From positions 3,624,501-3,688,500 of the forward strand of contig NZ_CP072801.1 in NCBI RefSeq assembly GCF_017901135.1: a DNA stretch of 64,000 nucleotides, read 5' to 3'. The stretch comes from Thiothrix litoralis. Lineage in GTDB: Bacteria; Pseudomonadota; Gammaproteobacteria; Thiotrichales; Thiotrichaceae. The position numbers and the translations under genes are program-made. Below are positions 54,106 to 63,751 of this stretch, one piece after another (position 1 is the stretch's first letter; every line of letters starts with the position of its first letter). The notes below the pieces were generated by a model. It had not been told where the DNA came from. It saw only the letters and a program-made list of their open reading frames with translations, and ran no database searches.

Positions 54106-56868
54106 ATGCCTAATCACACCTCCAAGCCACTTGTCCTCGTCGACGGTTCTTCCTACCTGTTCCGCGCTTTTCATGCGCTGCCGCCGCTGACCAATTCGCA
54201 CGGCGAACCCACCGGCGCCATGCACGGCGTGCTCAATATGCTCGACAAGTTGCGTAAGGATTACGACCCCGAACACATGGCGGTGATTTTCGATGCGCCG
54301 GGCAAGACCTTCCGCGACGACATGTTCCCCGACTACAAGGCGAATCGCCCGCCGATGCCGGATGACTTGCGTGGTCAGATCGAACCCTTGCTGGACATTA
54401 TCAAGGCGCAAGGCTACCCGCTGCTGATTATCCCCGACGTGGAAGCCGACGATGTGATCGGCACACTGGCGCAGGAATACGCTGGCAAAGTGATCATTTC
54501 CACCGGCGACAAGGACATGGCGCAACTGGTCGACGCACGTGTCCACCTGATCAACACCATGAGCGGCCTGTATTCCGACCCGGCGGGCGTGGTGGAAAAG
54601 TTTGGCGTTGCCCCGGAACGCATCCGCGATTACCTCACCCTGATCGGCGACACCGTGGATAACGTGCCCGGCGTCAACAAGGTCGGCCCCAAAACAGCGG
54701 TGAAGTGGCTGGCTGAATACGGCTCGCTGGAAAACATCATGGCACACGCCGACGAATTCAAAGGCAAAGTCGGCGAATACCTGCGCGAAGCACTCGCGCA
54801 TTTACCGCTTTCCTACGAACTGGTGACGATCAAATGCGACGTGGCGCTGGACTGTTCGCCGGAAGCGCTGACGTTTACGCCGCCAGATGTGGACAAGCTG
54901 CACGCGTTGTATGAGCGTTATGAATTTCGGACGCGCTTGGCGGGGTTGGGGAAAGAAACCCCTCCCAACCTCCCCTTATCAGGGGAGGAGCAAGAAGGTG
55001 GCGCTTCCGGTTCTCCCCCTGATAAGGGGGAGTTAGAGGGGGTTTCTTCCGCCGAAGGCGTTTCTTACCAAACTATCCTCACCCAAGCCGACCTCGACAC
55101 GTGGCTCCAACGCCTGCAAGCCGCCGCCGAATTCGCCTTCGACACCGAAACCACCAGCCTCGATTACATGGAGGCGCAAATCGTCGGTGTCTCCTTCGCC
55201 ATCAGTGCGGGTGAAGCGGCTTACTTGCCGTTGGCGCACGATTACCTCGGCGCACCACCGCAGCTTGACCGCGACGCCACCCTTGCCCAACTCAAGCCGC
55301 TGCTGGAAGACCCTGCCTTACGCAAAATCGGTCAGAATCTGAAATACGACCGCAGCGTGCTGCTCAACCACGGTATTGAACTGCGCGGCATTGCCCACGA
55401 CACCATGCTCGAATCCTACGTGCTGGATTCCACCGCTAACCGTCACGATATGGATACGTTGTGCGCAAAATACCTCAACCACACCACGATCAGTTTCATC
55501 GACATTGCAGGCAAGGGCAAAAACCAGCTCACCTTTAACCAGATTGCGCTGGAACAGGCGACCCCTTACGCCGCCGAAGATGCTGACATGACCCTGCAAC
55601 TGCACCAGCATTTCTGGCCGCAACTGCAAGCCCTCGACGCTCAGTGCAAGCTGTATGAGGAGGTGGAAGTGCCGCTGGTGAGCGTGCTGTCCAGCATCGA
55701 ACGCAACGGCGTGAAAGTCGACGCCACCATGCTCGCCAAACAGAGCAAGGAACTGGAAACGCGGATGCAGGAGGTGGTGAAACAAGCCTATGCCGCTGCT
55801 GATCAGGAATTCAATCTGGCTTCGCCCAAGCAATTGGGGGAAATCCTCTACACCAAACTCGGCCTGCACGCACCGCGCAAAACCCCCAAGGGGCAGCCTT
55901 CCACCGCTGAAGATGTGCTGGAAGAACTGGCAGCGCAAGGCCATGAACTGCCGACCTTGATCCTTGAGCATCGCGGTTTGGCGAAACTTAAATCCACCTA
56001 CACCGACAAGTTGCCGGAACAGATCAACCCGCGTACCGGGCGGGTGCATACCTCCTACCATCAGGCGGTGGCATCGACCGGGCGGTTGTCGTCTTCCGAC
56101 CCGAATTTGCAGAATATCCCGATTCGTACTGAAGAGGGGCGGCGTATTCGTCAGGCGTTCATCGCGGACACAGGCAACAAACTGCTGGCGGCGGACTATT
56201 CGCAGATCGAATTGCGCATTATGGCGCACCTTTCCGGCGACAAGGGCTTGTTGGATGCGTTTGCGCATGGGCTGGACGTGCATCGTGCTACCGCTGCGGA
56301 AGTGTTTGGCACGCCATTGGCTGAAGTCAGCATCGAACAGCGCCGCGCCGCCAAAGCGATCAATTTCGGGCTGATTTACGGCATGTCTGCTTTCGGCCTC
56401 GCCAAACAACTCGGGGTTGATCGGCGTGATGCGCAGGATTACGTCAATCTGTATTTCGCCCGCTACCCCGGTGTTAAGCAGTACATGGACGACACTCGCG
56501 AACAGGCGCGTGCACAGGGTTACGTCGAAACCCTGTTCGGCCGCCGCCTGTTCCTGCCCGACATCCAGTCCAAAAACGCCGTCACCCGCCAATATGCGGA
56601 ACGCACCGCTATCAACGCGCCGATGCAGGGCACGGCTGCCGACATTATCAAGAAAGCCATGATTGCGGTGGCTGCGTGGTTACGTGACAGCGGCCTGCAA
56701 ACCCGCATGATCATGCAGGTGCATGACGAACTGGTGTTTGAAGTGCCGGAAGCCGAACTGGAGACTGTGCGGGCGCAAGTCACTGCACTGATGACGGGGG
56801 CGGTGACGCTGGATGTGCCTTTGGTGGTGGATAGCGGGGTGGGGGATAATTGGGATGAAGCGCATTAA
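54106..56868 (+). CDS. polA: DNA polymerase I with an in-frame palindromic insertion
   Basis: A 920-residue polymerase I with 5'-3' exonuclease (about 1-280; LVLVDGSSYLFRAFHALPPL), 3'-5' exonuclease (about 325-510; FAFDTETTSLDYMEAQIVG) and polymerase domain (about 520-920; motif A DYSQIELRIMAHLSG, motif B RRAAKAINFGLIYGM, motif C MQVHDELVFEVPEAE). Between the two exonuclease domains (about residues 283-315) lies a Pro/Gly/Glu-rich insert from a palindromic DNA element at 54951-55050. Catalytic residues remain, so the insert probably lengthens a linker without loss of function. Confidence 0.95.
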   Translation: MPNHTSKPLVLVDGSSYLFRAFHALPPLTNSHGEPTGAMHGVLNMLDKLRKDYDPEHMAVIFDAPGKTFRDDMFPDYKANRPPMPDDLRGQIEPLLDIIKAQGYPLLIIPDVEADDVIGTLAQEYAGKVIISTGDKDMAQLVDARVHLINTMSGLYSDPAGVVEKFGVAPERIRDYLTLIGDTVDNVPGVNKVGPKTAVKWLAEYGSLENIMAHADEFKGKVGEYLREALAHLPLSYELVTIKCDVALDCSPEALTFTPPDVDKLHALYERYEFRTRLAGLGKETPPNLPLSGEEQEGGASGSPPDKGELEGVSSAEGVSYQTILTQADLDTWLQRLQAAAEFAFDTETTSLDYMEAQIVGVSFAISAGEAAYLPLAHDYLGAPPQLDRDATLAQLKPLLEDPALRKIGQNLKYDRSVLLNHGIELRGIAHDTMLESYVLDSTANRHDMDTLCAKYLNHTTISFIDIAGKGKNQLTFNQIALEQATPYAAEDADMTLQLHQHFWPQLQALDAQCKLYEEVEVPLVSVLSSIERNGVKVDATMLAKQSKELETRMQEVVKQAYAAADQEFNLASPKQLGEILYTKLGLHAPRKTPKGQPSTAEDVLEELAAQGHELPTLILEHRGLAKLKSTYTDKLPEQINPRTGRVHTSYHQAVASTGRLSSSDPNLQNIPIRTEEGRRIRQAFIADTGNKLLAADYSQIELRIMAHLSGDKGLLDAFAHGLDVHRATAAEVFGTPLAEVSIEQRRAAKAINFGLIYGMSAFGLAKQLGVDRRDAQDYVNLYFARYPGVKQYMDDTREQARAQGYVETLFGRRLFLPDIQSKNAVTRQYAERTAINAPMQGTAADIIKKAMIAVAAWLRDSGLQTRMIMQVHDELVFEVPEAELETVRAQVTALMTGAVTLDVPLVVDSGVGDNWDEAH
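54951..55050. repeat. Palindromic element inserted in frame in polA
   Basis: The left arm begins GAAAGAAACCCCTCCCAACC and reaches CTTATCAGGGG near 54985; the right arm is its imperfect complement from CCCCTGATAAG near 55016 to GGGGGTTTCTTCC near 55050. The roughly 30-nt centre is CAAGAAGGTGGCGCTTCCGG. The insert keeps the polA frame and adds residues such as PPNLPLSGEEQEGGASGSPP. It is a REP-like repeat, of a kind that normally lies between genes. Confidence 0.85.
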
Positions 56869-56965
56869 CGATCGCCCCTTGCCCAGAGTGAATATTGACA
56901 CCGGTAGGCGCTTTGTCAGTACAATACCCGATGAAATTACTAGGCAATTTGAGGAGACCTAAACC

Positions 56966-57265
56966 ATGAGTACTGAAATTCCCGGACGTGACGGCGACGG
57001 CTACCTGTTGAGCATGGATGACTGGACACCCGAAATCGGCAAGGCAATGGCTGAAGCCGATGGCGTAGAATTGACGGATGCTAAGTGGGATCAAATCCTG
57101 AAAGCCCGTGAATATTACGACGACCAAGCGGTTGTTCCACCGATCCGCAAGTTCTCCAAATTCATCAATATGGATCAGAAAGAGCTGTTCGCCCAGTGGA
57201 AAACCGGGCCAATGAAGCCAATCACCAAATACGGCGGCCTGCCAAAACCCACTGGCTGCGTGTAA
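56966..57265 (+). CDS. DsrC/TusE-family sulfur-relay protein
   Basis: A 99-residue protein with DGYLLSMDDWTPEIGKAMAE, AREYYDDQAVVPPIRKFSKF and the terminal LPKPTGCV. DsrC family members carry persulfides on Cys at the C-terminal arm. In true DsrC a second Cys lies about 11 residues before the last; here that position is not Cys (MKPITKYGGLPKPTGCV), so it is closer to TusE-like or to DsrC-related proteins of unknown partner. The GGAG before the ATG is clear. Fits a sulfur-oxidising host. Confidence 0.85.
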   Translation: MSTEIPGRDGDGYLLSMDDWTPEIGKAMAEADGVELTDAKWDQILKAREYYDDQAVVPPIRKFSKFINMDQKELFAQWKTGPMKPITKYGGLPKPTGCV

Positions 57266-57281
57266 GGGCACGGGTGCGGGG

Positions 57282-58472
57282 CTAAACGACTTGCCCCGCA
57301 CACCAACCCGACGCCCACGCCCACTGAAAGTTATACCCACCCAGCCAGCCGGTCACGTCGACCGTTTCCCCGATAAAATACAACCCCGGTACTTTACGCG
57401 CTTCCATGGTTTTGGAGGATAGCTCGCGGGTATCCACGCCACCCAGACTCACTTCGGCGGTGCGCATTCCTTCTGTGCCTGCGGGCGTCAATTCCCATGC
57501 TTGTAATGGCTCGGCAATCGACTGTAGCAATTTTTCGCCGTATTGCCCCAGCGGGCGGTTTGGGAACAGGGTTTCACACAGACGTTGCGCCAGTCGGTTG
57601 GGCAGCACTTCAGCCAGCACGGTCTTTAATTCGGCTTTGGGACGCTGCTTTTGCAGGGCTTGTAACCAGCTTAACGCATCTTGCCCCGGCAGTAGGTCGA
57701 TCTGCACGGCTTTACCTTGCTGCCAATAAGACGAAATTTGCAACATGGCTGGGCCACTCAAGCCCCGATGGGTAAACAGCATGTTTTCCCGGAAATAACC
57801 TTCCCCGCAACTGACGCCGATAGGGGTGCTGACACCGGCTAATCCAGCCAATAAGCCTTCTAACTGCGGCTGATCGAAGGTGAAGGGCACTAAGGCGGGT
57901 GAAAACGGGATGTTTTTCAGGCCAAACTGCTTGGCGACCCGTAAGCCAACATCACTTGCCCCCATGCGTGGAATGGAAGGGCCACCCGTGGCGATGACCA
58001 ACGCTTGGGTTTGGATCTTGCCTTGTGAGGTTTGCAGGGTAAATTGCCCCTCTTCATGGCTGATGGTGTCGAAGTCGGTATTGAGGCGTAATTGTACGTC
58101 TGCTTCACGGCATTCTGTCCACAGCATCTCGACTATGGCAGGGGCTTTCTGGTCACAGAATAGTTGTCCGAGGGTTTTTTCGTGCCAACTCAGACCGTGC
58201 TTGCGCATCAGGTCGAGAAAGTCTTGCGGGGTGTAACGTGCCAATGCCGATTTGCAGAAGTGTGGGTTCTGCGACAGGTAAGCGGCCGGGGTGACATGCA
58301 GGTTGGTGAAATTACAACGTCCGCCGCCGGAGATGAGGATTTTCTTGCCGATCTTGTCAGCCTTATCCAACAGCAGGACACGCCGTCCACGCTTGCCTGC
58401 TTCGGCGGCACACATTAACCCGGCAGCGCCTGCGCCGAGAATCACAACATCATAAGTATCTTGGTTTTGCAT
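57282..58472 (-). CDS. HI0933-family FAD-dependent flavoprotein
   Basis: A 396-residue flavoprotein with the FAD-binding start VVILGAGAAGLMCAAEAGKR, the GGGRCNFTN motif that defines the HI0933 (YhiN) family, and a C-terminal GLYFIGETVDVTGWLGGYNF. Reaction unknown; relatives include tRNA- and quinone-related oxidoreductases, but none is certain. Convergent with the DsrC-family gene. Confidence 0.9.
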   Translation of the reverse strand: MQNQDTYDVVILGAGAAGLMCAAEAGKRGRRVLLLDKADKIGKKILISGGGRCNFTNLHVTPAAYLSQNPHFCKSALARYTPQDFLDLMRKHGLSWHEKTLGQLFCDQKAPAIVEMLWTECREADVQLRLNTDFDTISHEEGQFTLQTSQGKIQTQALVIATGGPSIPRMGASDVGLRVAKQFGLKNIPFSPALVPFTFDQPQLEGLLAGLAGVSTPIGVSCGEGYFRENMLFTHRGLSGPAMLQISSYWQQGKAVQIDLLPGQDALSWLQALQKQRPKAELKTVLAEVLPNRLAQRLCETLFPNRPLGQYGEKLLQSIAEPLQAWELTPAGTEGMRTAEVSLGGVDTRELSSKTMEARKVPGLYFIGETVDVTGWLGGYNFQWAWASGWCAGQVV

Positions 58473-58501
58473 GGGGGCATGATAAGCGGGTGTTGGCCAA
58501 T

Positions 58502-58527
58502 AAAAAAGCCCACCGAGCGGTGGGCTT
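58502..58527 (-). terminator. Rho-independent terminator after the 3D-domain gene
   Basis: On the minus strand, AAGCCCACCGCTCGGTGGGC followed by TTTTTT. It ends the transcript of the 3D-domain gene (58556-58945) before the HI0933-family gene. Confidence 0.9.
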
Positions 58528-58555
58528 CAGGAATTCCTTCAATCGTTACGATTTA

Positions 58556-58945
58556 TCACCAGTGAATGGTGACGGTGCGCTTTCCCCAGCGCCTGGCTTC
58601 ACGGCGATCTTTTCCCATGTAAATGTCGATCTTTTTGCGCCACCGAGAGTGCATTTTATCTAAAACAAGATATTCACCTTCGAGACCCTTGATTTTGATT
58701 TTGTCGCCACGTGACAGGCCGTGCTGCTTGAGCAGGTCTCTGGATACGGCGATGGCTTTCATGCCTGGTTTCAGGCGGTCGCCCCATGCGGCGATGTCTG
58801 GAGTACTATCAGTCTGCTGAGAGACCGAGTTATAGGCGGTAGCGGTTACCTTTAGGCTGTTCGGTCGTTTCTGCCCAGCGGAGGCTATTCCAACCATGCT
58901 AATGGTCAGAAGAGCCACTGTTAGAAGACGTTTTACAGTAAACAT
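58556..58945 (-). CDS. Secreted 3D-domain (MltA-like barrel) protein
   Basis: A 129-residue protein with a signal peptide (MFTVKRLLTVALLTISMVGI, cleavage after ASAG) and a 3D domain: TATAYNSVSQQTDSTPDIAA, RLKPGMKAIAVSRDLLK and the metal- or substrate-binding YLVLDKMHSRWRKKIDIYMG. This barrel occurs in MltA-type transglycosylases and in spore germination factors; alone it probably binds or trims peptidoglycan. A promoter region of A/T-rich DNA lies upstream. Confidence 0.85.
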   Translation of the reverse strand: MFTVKRLLTVALLTISMVGIASAGQKRPNSLKVTATAYNSVSQQTDSTPDIAAWGDRLKPGMKAIAVSRDLLKQHGLSRGDKIKIKGLEGEYLVLDKMHSRWRKKIDIYMGKDRREARRWGKRTVTIHW

Positions 58946-59409
58946 AAATTAACCCAAATATTTGATTTCAAAAATAAAAAAACAAAGTTGATTGAAGGAG
59001 TTCGGCGAAGATTAGCATATTCAAATATGCTGATGAAGAAAAATTTGTGCCGAAAGCGACAAACGGCTGACTTTCAAGGGACTAAAGTGATACATACTCG
59101 GAGACTTTTTAACCACAATGACTAATGGTCAACAGCAAGGGCATTTCCTTTCGCTTTCGGGGCAATTGTTATTGGATACTTTGCAACACTGATCACCTTC
59201 ACTGTATCCAAGCAACAACATACTGTAAGTTGGCCGAGTGTATAACAGAGATGCTTGTTTGTCATTTTTTTGACGATAAAAAGTTCTTTTGCTCCGAATA
59301 TTGATCAATAATGATTATTTATGCCTTTGTTAAACAAGAGCTTACAAAGTACTGGTATAATAATAACCAGTTTATTAGAATTTTAAATGAAAAAATTAGT
59401 ATTTTATTT
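58946..59409. other. Gene-free spacer with a small palindrome
   Basis: This 464-bp AT-rich stretch lies between divergent genes. It contains AGCATATTcaAATATGCT at 59014-59031, an 18-bp palindrome that could be an operator, and several weak promoter-like segments. The in-frame extension of the next gene to 59311 is unlike the family and is rejected. Nothing else is recognised. Confidence 0.4.
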
Positions 59410-60927
59410 ATGAAAAACATTATTATTATTGCAACATTGAATGCCCGCTACACCCATGCCTCGTTGGGTTTGCGCTACCTTTTCGCCAATATGGGGGAGT
59501 GGCAGGACAGCACGACAATCATGGAATTTACCATTGCGATGCGTCCGCTGGATGTTGCTGAGCAATTATTATCGTGCCAACCGCGCATCATTGGGCTGGG
59601 TGTATACATTTGGAATATCACCGAAACCACTGCCTTGGTGCAGTTGCTTAAATCCCTCGCTCCTGATGTGGTTATTGTGCTGGGTGGCCCCGAAGTCAGT
59701 TACGAAACCAGTGAGCAACCGATTGCTCAGTGGGCTGATTATGTGATTACTGGGCCGGGTGATGTGAGTTTCCGCCACTTGTGTGGGCAGTTATTGAATG
59801 GGCAGAAGCCGGTGCTCAAGGTGATAGCGGGTGAGCAAGTGCCCTTGGCGCAACTGGTGTCACCTTATAATGCGTATACGCAGGACGACTTGGCGAACCG
59901 TTCCATTTATGTGGAAGCCTCGCGGGGTTGCCCCTTCAAGTGCGAATTTTGCCTGTCGGCACTCGATAAGACCGCTTTGCCATTTGAATTAAGCCATTTC
60001 TTGGCGGAGATGGCGCAGCTCTGGGAACGGGGTTTGCGCCAGTTCCGTTTCGTTGACCGTACTTTTAACCTGAAAATCCAGACGACCATTGCTATCTTGG
60101 ACTTCTTTCTGGAAAGGCTGGATGCGGAGACGTTTTTGCATTTCGAGCTGGTTCCCGACCATTTGCCGGAAACGCTCAAGGAACGGATCGCTCGCTTTCC
60201 AGCGGGTGCTTTGCAGTTTGAGATCGGTATCCAGACCTTCAACCCAGCCGTGCAAGCCTTGATCAGCCGTAAGCAGGATAATGCTAAAGCGGCGGACAAT
60301 ATCCGTTGGTTACGTGAGCATTCGCAGGCACATTTGCATACTGACCTGATTTTTGGGCTGCCGGGAGAGGATTTGCAGAGTTTTGGGGAAGGTTTTGACC
60401 GCCTGATGGCGTTGAATCCGCATGAAATTCAGTTGGGTATTCTCAAGCGTTTGCGGGGAACGCCGATTATCCGTCACACCGAAGCGTTTGGAATGGTGTA
60501 TAACCCGCAGCCGCCTTACAACATCCTGCGCACTGACCGGGTGGATTTTGACACGATGCAGCACATGAATCGCTTTGCTCGCTACTGGGATCTGATTGCC
60601 AATTCCGGGCGGTTTGCGCATACCTTGCCGTTGCTGCTGGGGGATGCGCCGTTTGCGCGTTTTTGGACGCTCACCCAGTGGGTTTACGCAGAGGTGCAGC
60701 AAACCCACCAGATTGCTTTGTCACGTTTGTTTGTATTGGTGCACGGGGCAGGGCAGGCGGTGCTGGCGATTGAACGCACCGCATTGGAAGAGGCATTGTT
60801 GCAAGATTATGCGCTGACCGGGCAGAAAGGGCAGGTGCCGTTTTTGACAGAGGCGCTCAAAAATTCGCGCAACCCCTATCTGCCCACTAAAAGCGGCAAC
60901 CAGCGGCAATTACGTTTTCTGAATTAG
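59410..60927 (+). CDS. B12-binding radical SAM protein (DUF4080 type)
   Basis: A 505-residue protein with an N-terminal B12-binding domain (IIIIATLNARYTHASLGLRY; IIGLGVYIWNITETTALVQL) and a radical SAM domain with the iron-sulfur motif CPFKCEFC in EASRGCPFKCEFCLSALDKT, followed by DLIFGLPGEDLQSFGEGFDR and a C-terminal DUF4080. The reaction is not known; family members modify unidentified substrates. Start ATG at 59410 is before MKNIIIIATLNARYT. Confidence 0.9.
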   Translation: MKNIIIIATLNARYTHASLGLRYLFANMGEWQDSTTIMEFTIAMRPLDVAEQLLSCQPRIIGLGVYIWNITETTALVQLLKSLAPDVVIVLGGPEVSYETSEQPIAQWADYVITGPGDVSFRHLCGQLLNGQKPVLKVIAGEQVPLAQLVSPYNAYTQDDLANRSIYVEASRGCPFKCEFCLSALDKTALPFELSHFLAEMAQLWERGLRQFRFVDRTFNLKIQTTIAILDFFLERLDAETFLHFELVPDHLPETLKERIARFPAGALQFEIGIQTFNPAVQALISRKQDNAKAADNIRWLREHSQAHLHTDLIFGLPGEDLQSFGEGFDRLMALNPHEIQLGILKRLRGTPIIRHTEAFGMVYNPQPPYNILRTDRVDFDTMQHMNRFARYWDLIANSGRFAHTLPLLLGDAPFARFWTLTQWVYAEVQQTHQIALSRLFVLVHGAGQAVLAIERTALEEALLQDYALTGQKGQVPFLTEALKNSRNPYLPTKSGNQRQLRFLN

Positions 60928-61742
60928 GGTTCAGATTTACTGCACACTTCCTTGGCGAAGGTCGGGTAGTCGACGATTTTGGCACTTTCGCAGGCAATCT
61001 TGCAGCGCCGTTCAAAGGCTTCACCTACAAAACCGGGGTGTTCGCCGACGGCTGCAACCCCACGCGTTAAGTAGCCTTGGAAGCTGCTTTGGGGGTCACG
61101 GCAGCTTGTATCAGCTTCTTGTGAATCTTTGCACGCGCCCAAAGCTTCGTCATAGAGCCAGCGGCAGTTTTCTTCACCGACGAAGCTTTTGGGGACAGTT
61201 TCCAGCTCAATGCCGAGCTTGTTGCCTTGCAGGACGGCACTTTTGTGTTTGCCTGCCTGAAAGCCGAGGTCAATGATGAGGCGCTCACCCTCTACACTTA
61301 ATTTCAGGTCATCCGGGTCGGCGATACAGTCTCGATGGGTAATGACTTCGGGGGCTTTATCTGGCTCCAGTACCAAGAAGTAAAACTGGTTTTGTGGGCA
61401 GGCACTGCCGCCGCAGTTGGAGCCAAATAGCACAACATCGCGGGCATTCTGTTTGATGTATTGGTGCAGGGAGAGGTAGATGCCTTCCTGTTGGAATACT
61501 TGTTTGTCATCCAGCTTCAGGGTGTCGGGTGAGGCGTCAGGTTTGCTGCTGCTAATGCTCAGCTTGCCAAAGCGGGTGTCTACCGAATCATCTTCCGTCG
61601 CTAATGCCTGGGTATACGTTTCCAGTACTGTCACGCGGTTGTTGGTCGCTGGTGGTTCGCTGGGCTTGTCACAGCCGGGCAAGGCCAACAGTAAACTGCA
61701 ACAGCTTATCAAGCCCACGTGTGCCAAGTATTTGATGGTCAT
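60924..61742 (-). CDS. Uncharacterised lipoprotein, 272 residues
   Basis: The N-terminus is a lipoprotein signal with lipobox LPGC (LISCCSLLLALPGCDKPSEP). The mature part has six or more Cys, one group near SNCGGSACPQNQFYFLVLEP and another near ACKDSQEADTSCRDPQSS, which could form disulfides in the periplasm. I do not recognise a family. Convergent with the radical SAM gene, with a 4-bp overlap of their ends. Confidence 0.75.
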   Translation of the reverse strand: MTIKYLAHVGLISCCSLLLALPGCDKPSEPPATNNRVTVLETYTQALATEDDSVDTRFGKLSISSSKPDASPDTLKLDDKQVFQQEGIYLSLHQYIKQNARDVVLFGSNCGGSACPQNQFYFLVLEPDKAPEVITHRDCIADPDDLKLSVEGERLIIDLGFQAGKHKSAVLQGNKLGIELETVPKSFVGEENCRWLYDEALGACKDSQEADTSCRDPQSSFQGYLTRGVAAVGEHPGFVGEAFERRCKIACESAKIVDYPTFAKEVCSKSEP

Positions 61743-61913
61743 CTTATTATCCTGAAGGGGTTTGAACAGTTATCATAAAGTCTACCCAAAACTACTCAAG
61801 TATTGTCATGTTGAATCGTTTTTAAAGTGATGAGTTACCGCTCATCGGTGATACCTAACGGCGAACACACTTGCCACTAGACAAACACCCCACCGCATCG
61901 CATCCTATCATGC

Positions 61914-62824
61914 ATGATCATCAGCCACAAAATCTGCCTCAACCCCAACAATAAGCAAGCCACCTACTTGGCGAAAGCCGCCGGTATAGCGCGGTTTGCC
62001 TACAACTCAAAAATGCCCCGCAAATGGCAATTATTCAACTGGGAAGCGGATTCAAGCACTTCTTTGCTGGACGTACCCAGTATCCGCAATTCAAAAAGAA
62101 GGGCAAAAGCCGCGACAGTTTCACCCTCACCAACGACCAATTCAGCCTTGCCGCTTGCCGCATCCGCATTCCCAATCTTGGGTTAGTGCGGATGCGGGAA
62201 ACGTTACGCTTTTCCGGCAAAATCCTCTCCGCCACGATTTCCCGCACCGCTGAGCAGTGGAGTGGTTCGCCAGCATCACGGTGGACACGCAAGACCATAA
62301 CCCCCTCCCACCCGCCGAAAACCAAGGTGTAGTAGGAGTGGATTTGGGCGTATCCGCACTGGCAACGCTGTCAACGGGGGAAAAAGTGGTCGGGGCGAAA
62401 CCGCATAAAGCCTTGCTTTCCCGCCTACAACGGCTATCCAGGCATGGTGAAAAACCGCCACTTATCCCGTGCCATCAGTGACAGGGGATTTTTCGAGTTC
62501 CGGCGGCAATTGCAATACAAAGCGGGAATGCGGGGTGCAGTGGTCGTGGTAGCAGATCGGTTTTTTGCCTCCAGCAAGACCTGTTCTGTCCCCGGATGTG
62601 GGCATAAAGTGGACAAACTGCCGCTATCGGTACGCGAATGGACTTGCCCCATTTGTGGTGCAGTCCATGACCGTGACGTAAATGCCGCTAAGAATTTGCA
62701 AGAATACGCCGTGAGTTACACGGTGTTTGCCTGTGGAGGGGAAGGCGCTGGCTCTTGGTGCAAACCGACAGTGAAACCAGCCCCCGTGAAGCAGGAATTC
62801 AACGCCATAACTACTTTTAGCTAG
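61914..62824 (+). pseudogene. tnpB: tnpB, decayed by deletions and frameshifts
   Basis: Pieces of one TnpB are spread over several frames: MIISHKICLNPNNKQATYLA (N-terminus), then FKKKGKSRDSFTLTNDQFSL, VGVDLGVSALATLSTGEKVV (RuvC-I), and, after a gap, MVKNRHLSRAISDRGFFEFR with the zinc finger CSVPGC..CPICG and HDRDVNAAKNL. The RuvC-II stretch with the catalytic Glu and part of the N-terminal helices are gone. No end hairpins like those of the other elements are seen. Confidence 0.8.
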
Positions 62825-62940
62825 ATATAGGTAAATTTGATATAACGGTTAGCCATGAATACTAATGGATACCTATCCACTCAGCAATTCCCTGTTTCCA
62901 GACTACCTGCCTTGCTCTTAACAGTATATGCATGACATAT

Positions 62941-63751
62941 AATGTGAATTAAGGGCATTTTCGTAGCTGATTCCAGAAAACCAGAGCTGCCGCCAATCGC
63001 CCAAAGACATGAACGAGTAACCCTTGGTATGAACGTACATTTGATGCGAACTCAATACCGGTTTTCTTCTCAATCCAGGCAACCAGCGATTCAATCGGCT
63101 GGCGTACTTGTGACACAGCGGTTGACAGCCACTGTTCGTCTGCTTCCAGATAGCGTTGTCCCTTCTTCTTTTTGACCGGTGTCCGCACAGTCAGCTGTTG
63201 GGATTGTTCAATGTCGGCAGCATCCGGGCGTTGATAGGCTTTGTCACCGAAGACTTCTTCCTGCTTTAGAACCGGCCTGATCTGGTCAAATACCTTGCCA
63301 TCCGGTGCGCTGGCAGGCAACCAACCGATGTATTCGGGCGTGGGCAACGTTCCCGCTTGTTTACGCCCGATGACATGAACACGCACCCCATAAACATACA
63401 GTTTTTTCGTTGAGCAGTAGCCATGGTCAGCAATATCGGCTGCCACACGGGCTTTAAAGCGATGCCCCTGTCTTGCCCGCGCAACGGGGAAGGAGTCAAC
63501 CAGCCGTTTTCCATCAGTCGGGGGAACCTGGGACTGAATACGCTATCAGTCAGTTGTAATTCAACATGGGGGGAGAAGCGCTGTACACACACCCAAAGGT
63601 CTGCTTCATATTGCTTGCAAAGGGACAGATAAATCGCTATCAATTGATCTTGCCAGTCCATAGTGAGAGTCCAGAACATCCGAGAAAAGTAGAGAGTTCC
63701 CGTATGATAATGGCTTTCGCTATGGCTGGTTGTCTGCCCTTAATTCACATT
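62941..63751 (-). mobile_element. IS982-like element, decayed
   Basis: Ends are a 17-bp inverted repeat, AATGTGAATTAAGGGCA at 62941-62957 and TGCCCTTAATTCACATT at 63735-63751. The transposase inside is broken (next entry). No target duplication is apparent. The right end cuts into a DUF2189-type gene. Confidence 0.6.
62949..63679 (-). pseudogene. DDE transposase of IS982 type, frameshifted and deleted
   Basis: The N-terminal part (MDWQDQLIAIYLSLCKQYEA, VQRFSPHVELQLTDSVFSP) runs from about 63660 to 63530, then a frame change and a deletion of roughly 80 codons, then KRLVDSFPVARARQGHRFKA, STKKLYVYGVRVHVIGRKQA, VFGDKAYQRPD and a C-terminal SLVAWIEKKTGIEFASNVRS. The DxH/E residues expected in IS982 are partly lost. 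Not functional. Confidence 0.65.

Noticed and set aside
55318-56592. Open frame of 424 codons opposite polA
   Set aside because: Antisense to a highly conserved gene and lacking any recognisable domain.
59119-59193. Short ORF of 24 codons in the spacer before the radical SAM gene
   Set aside because: No ribosome site and no similarity; likely chance.
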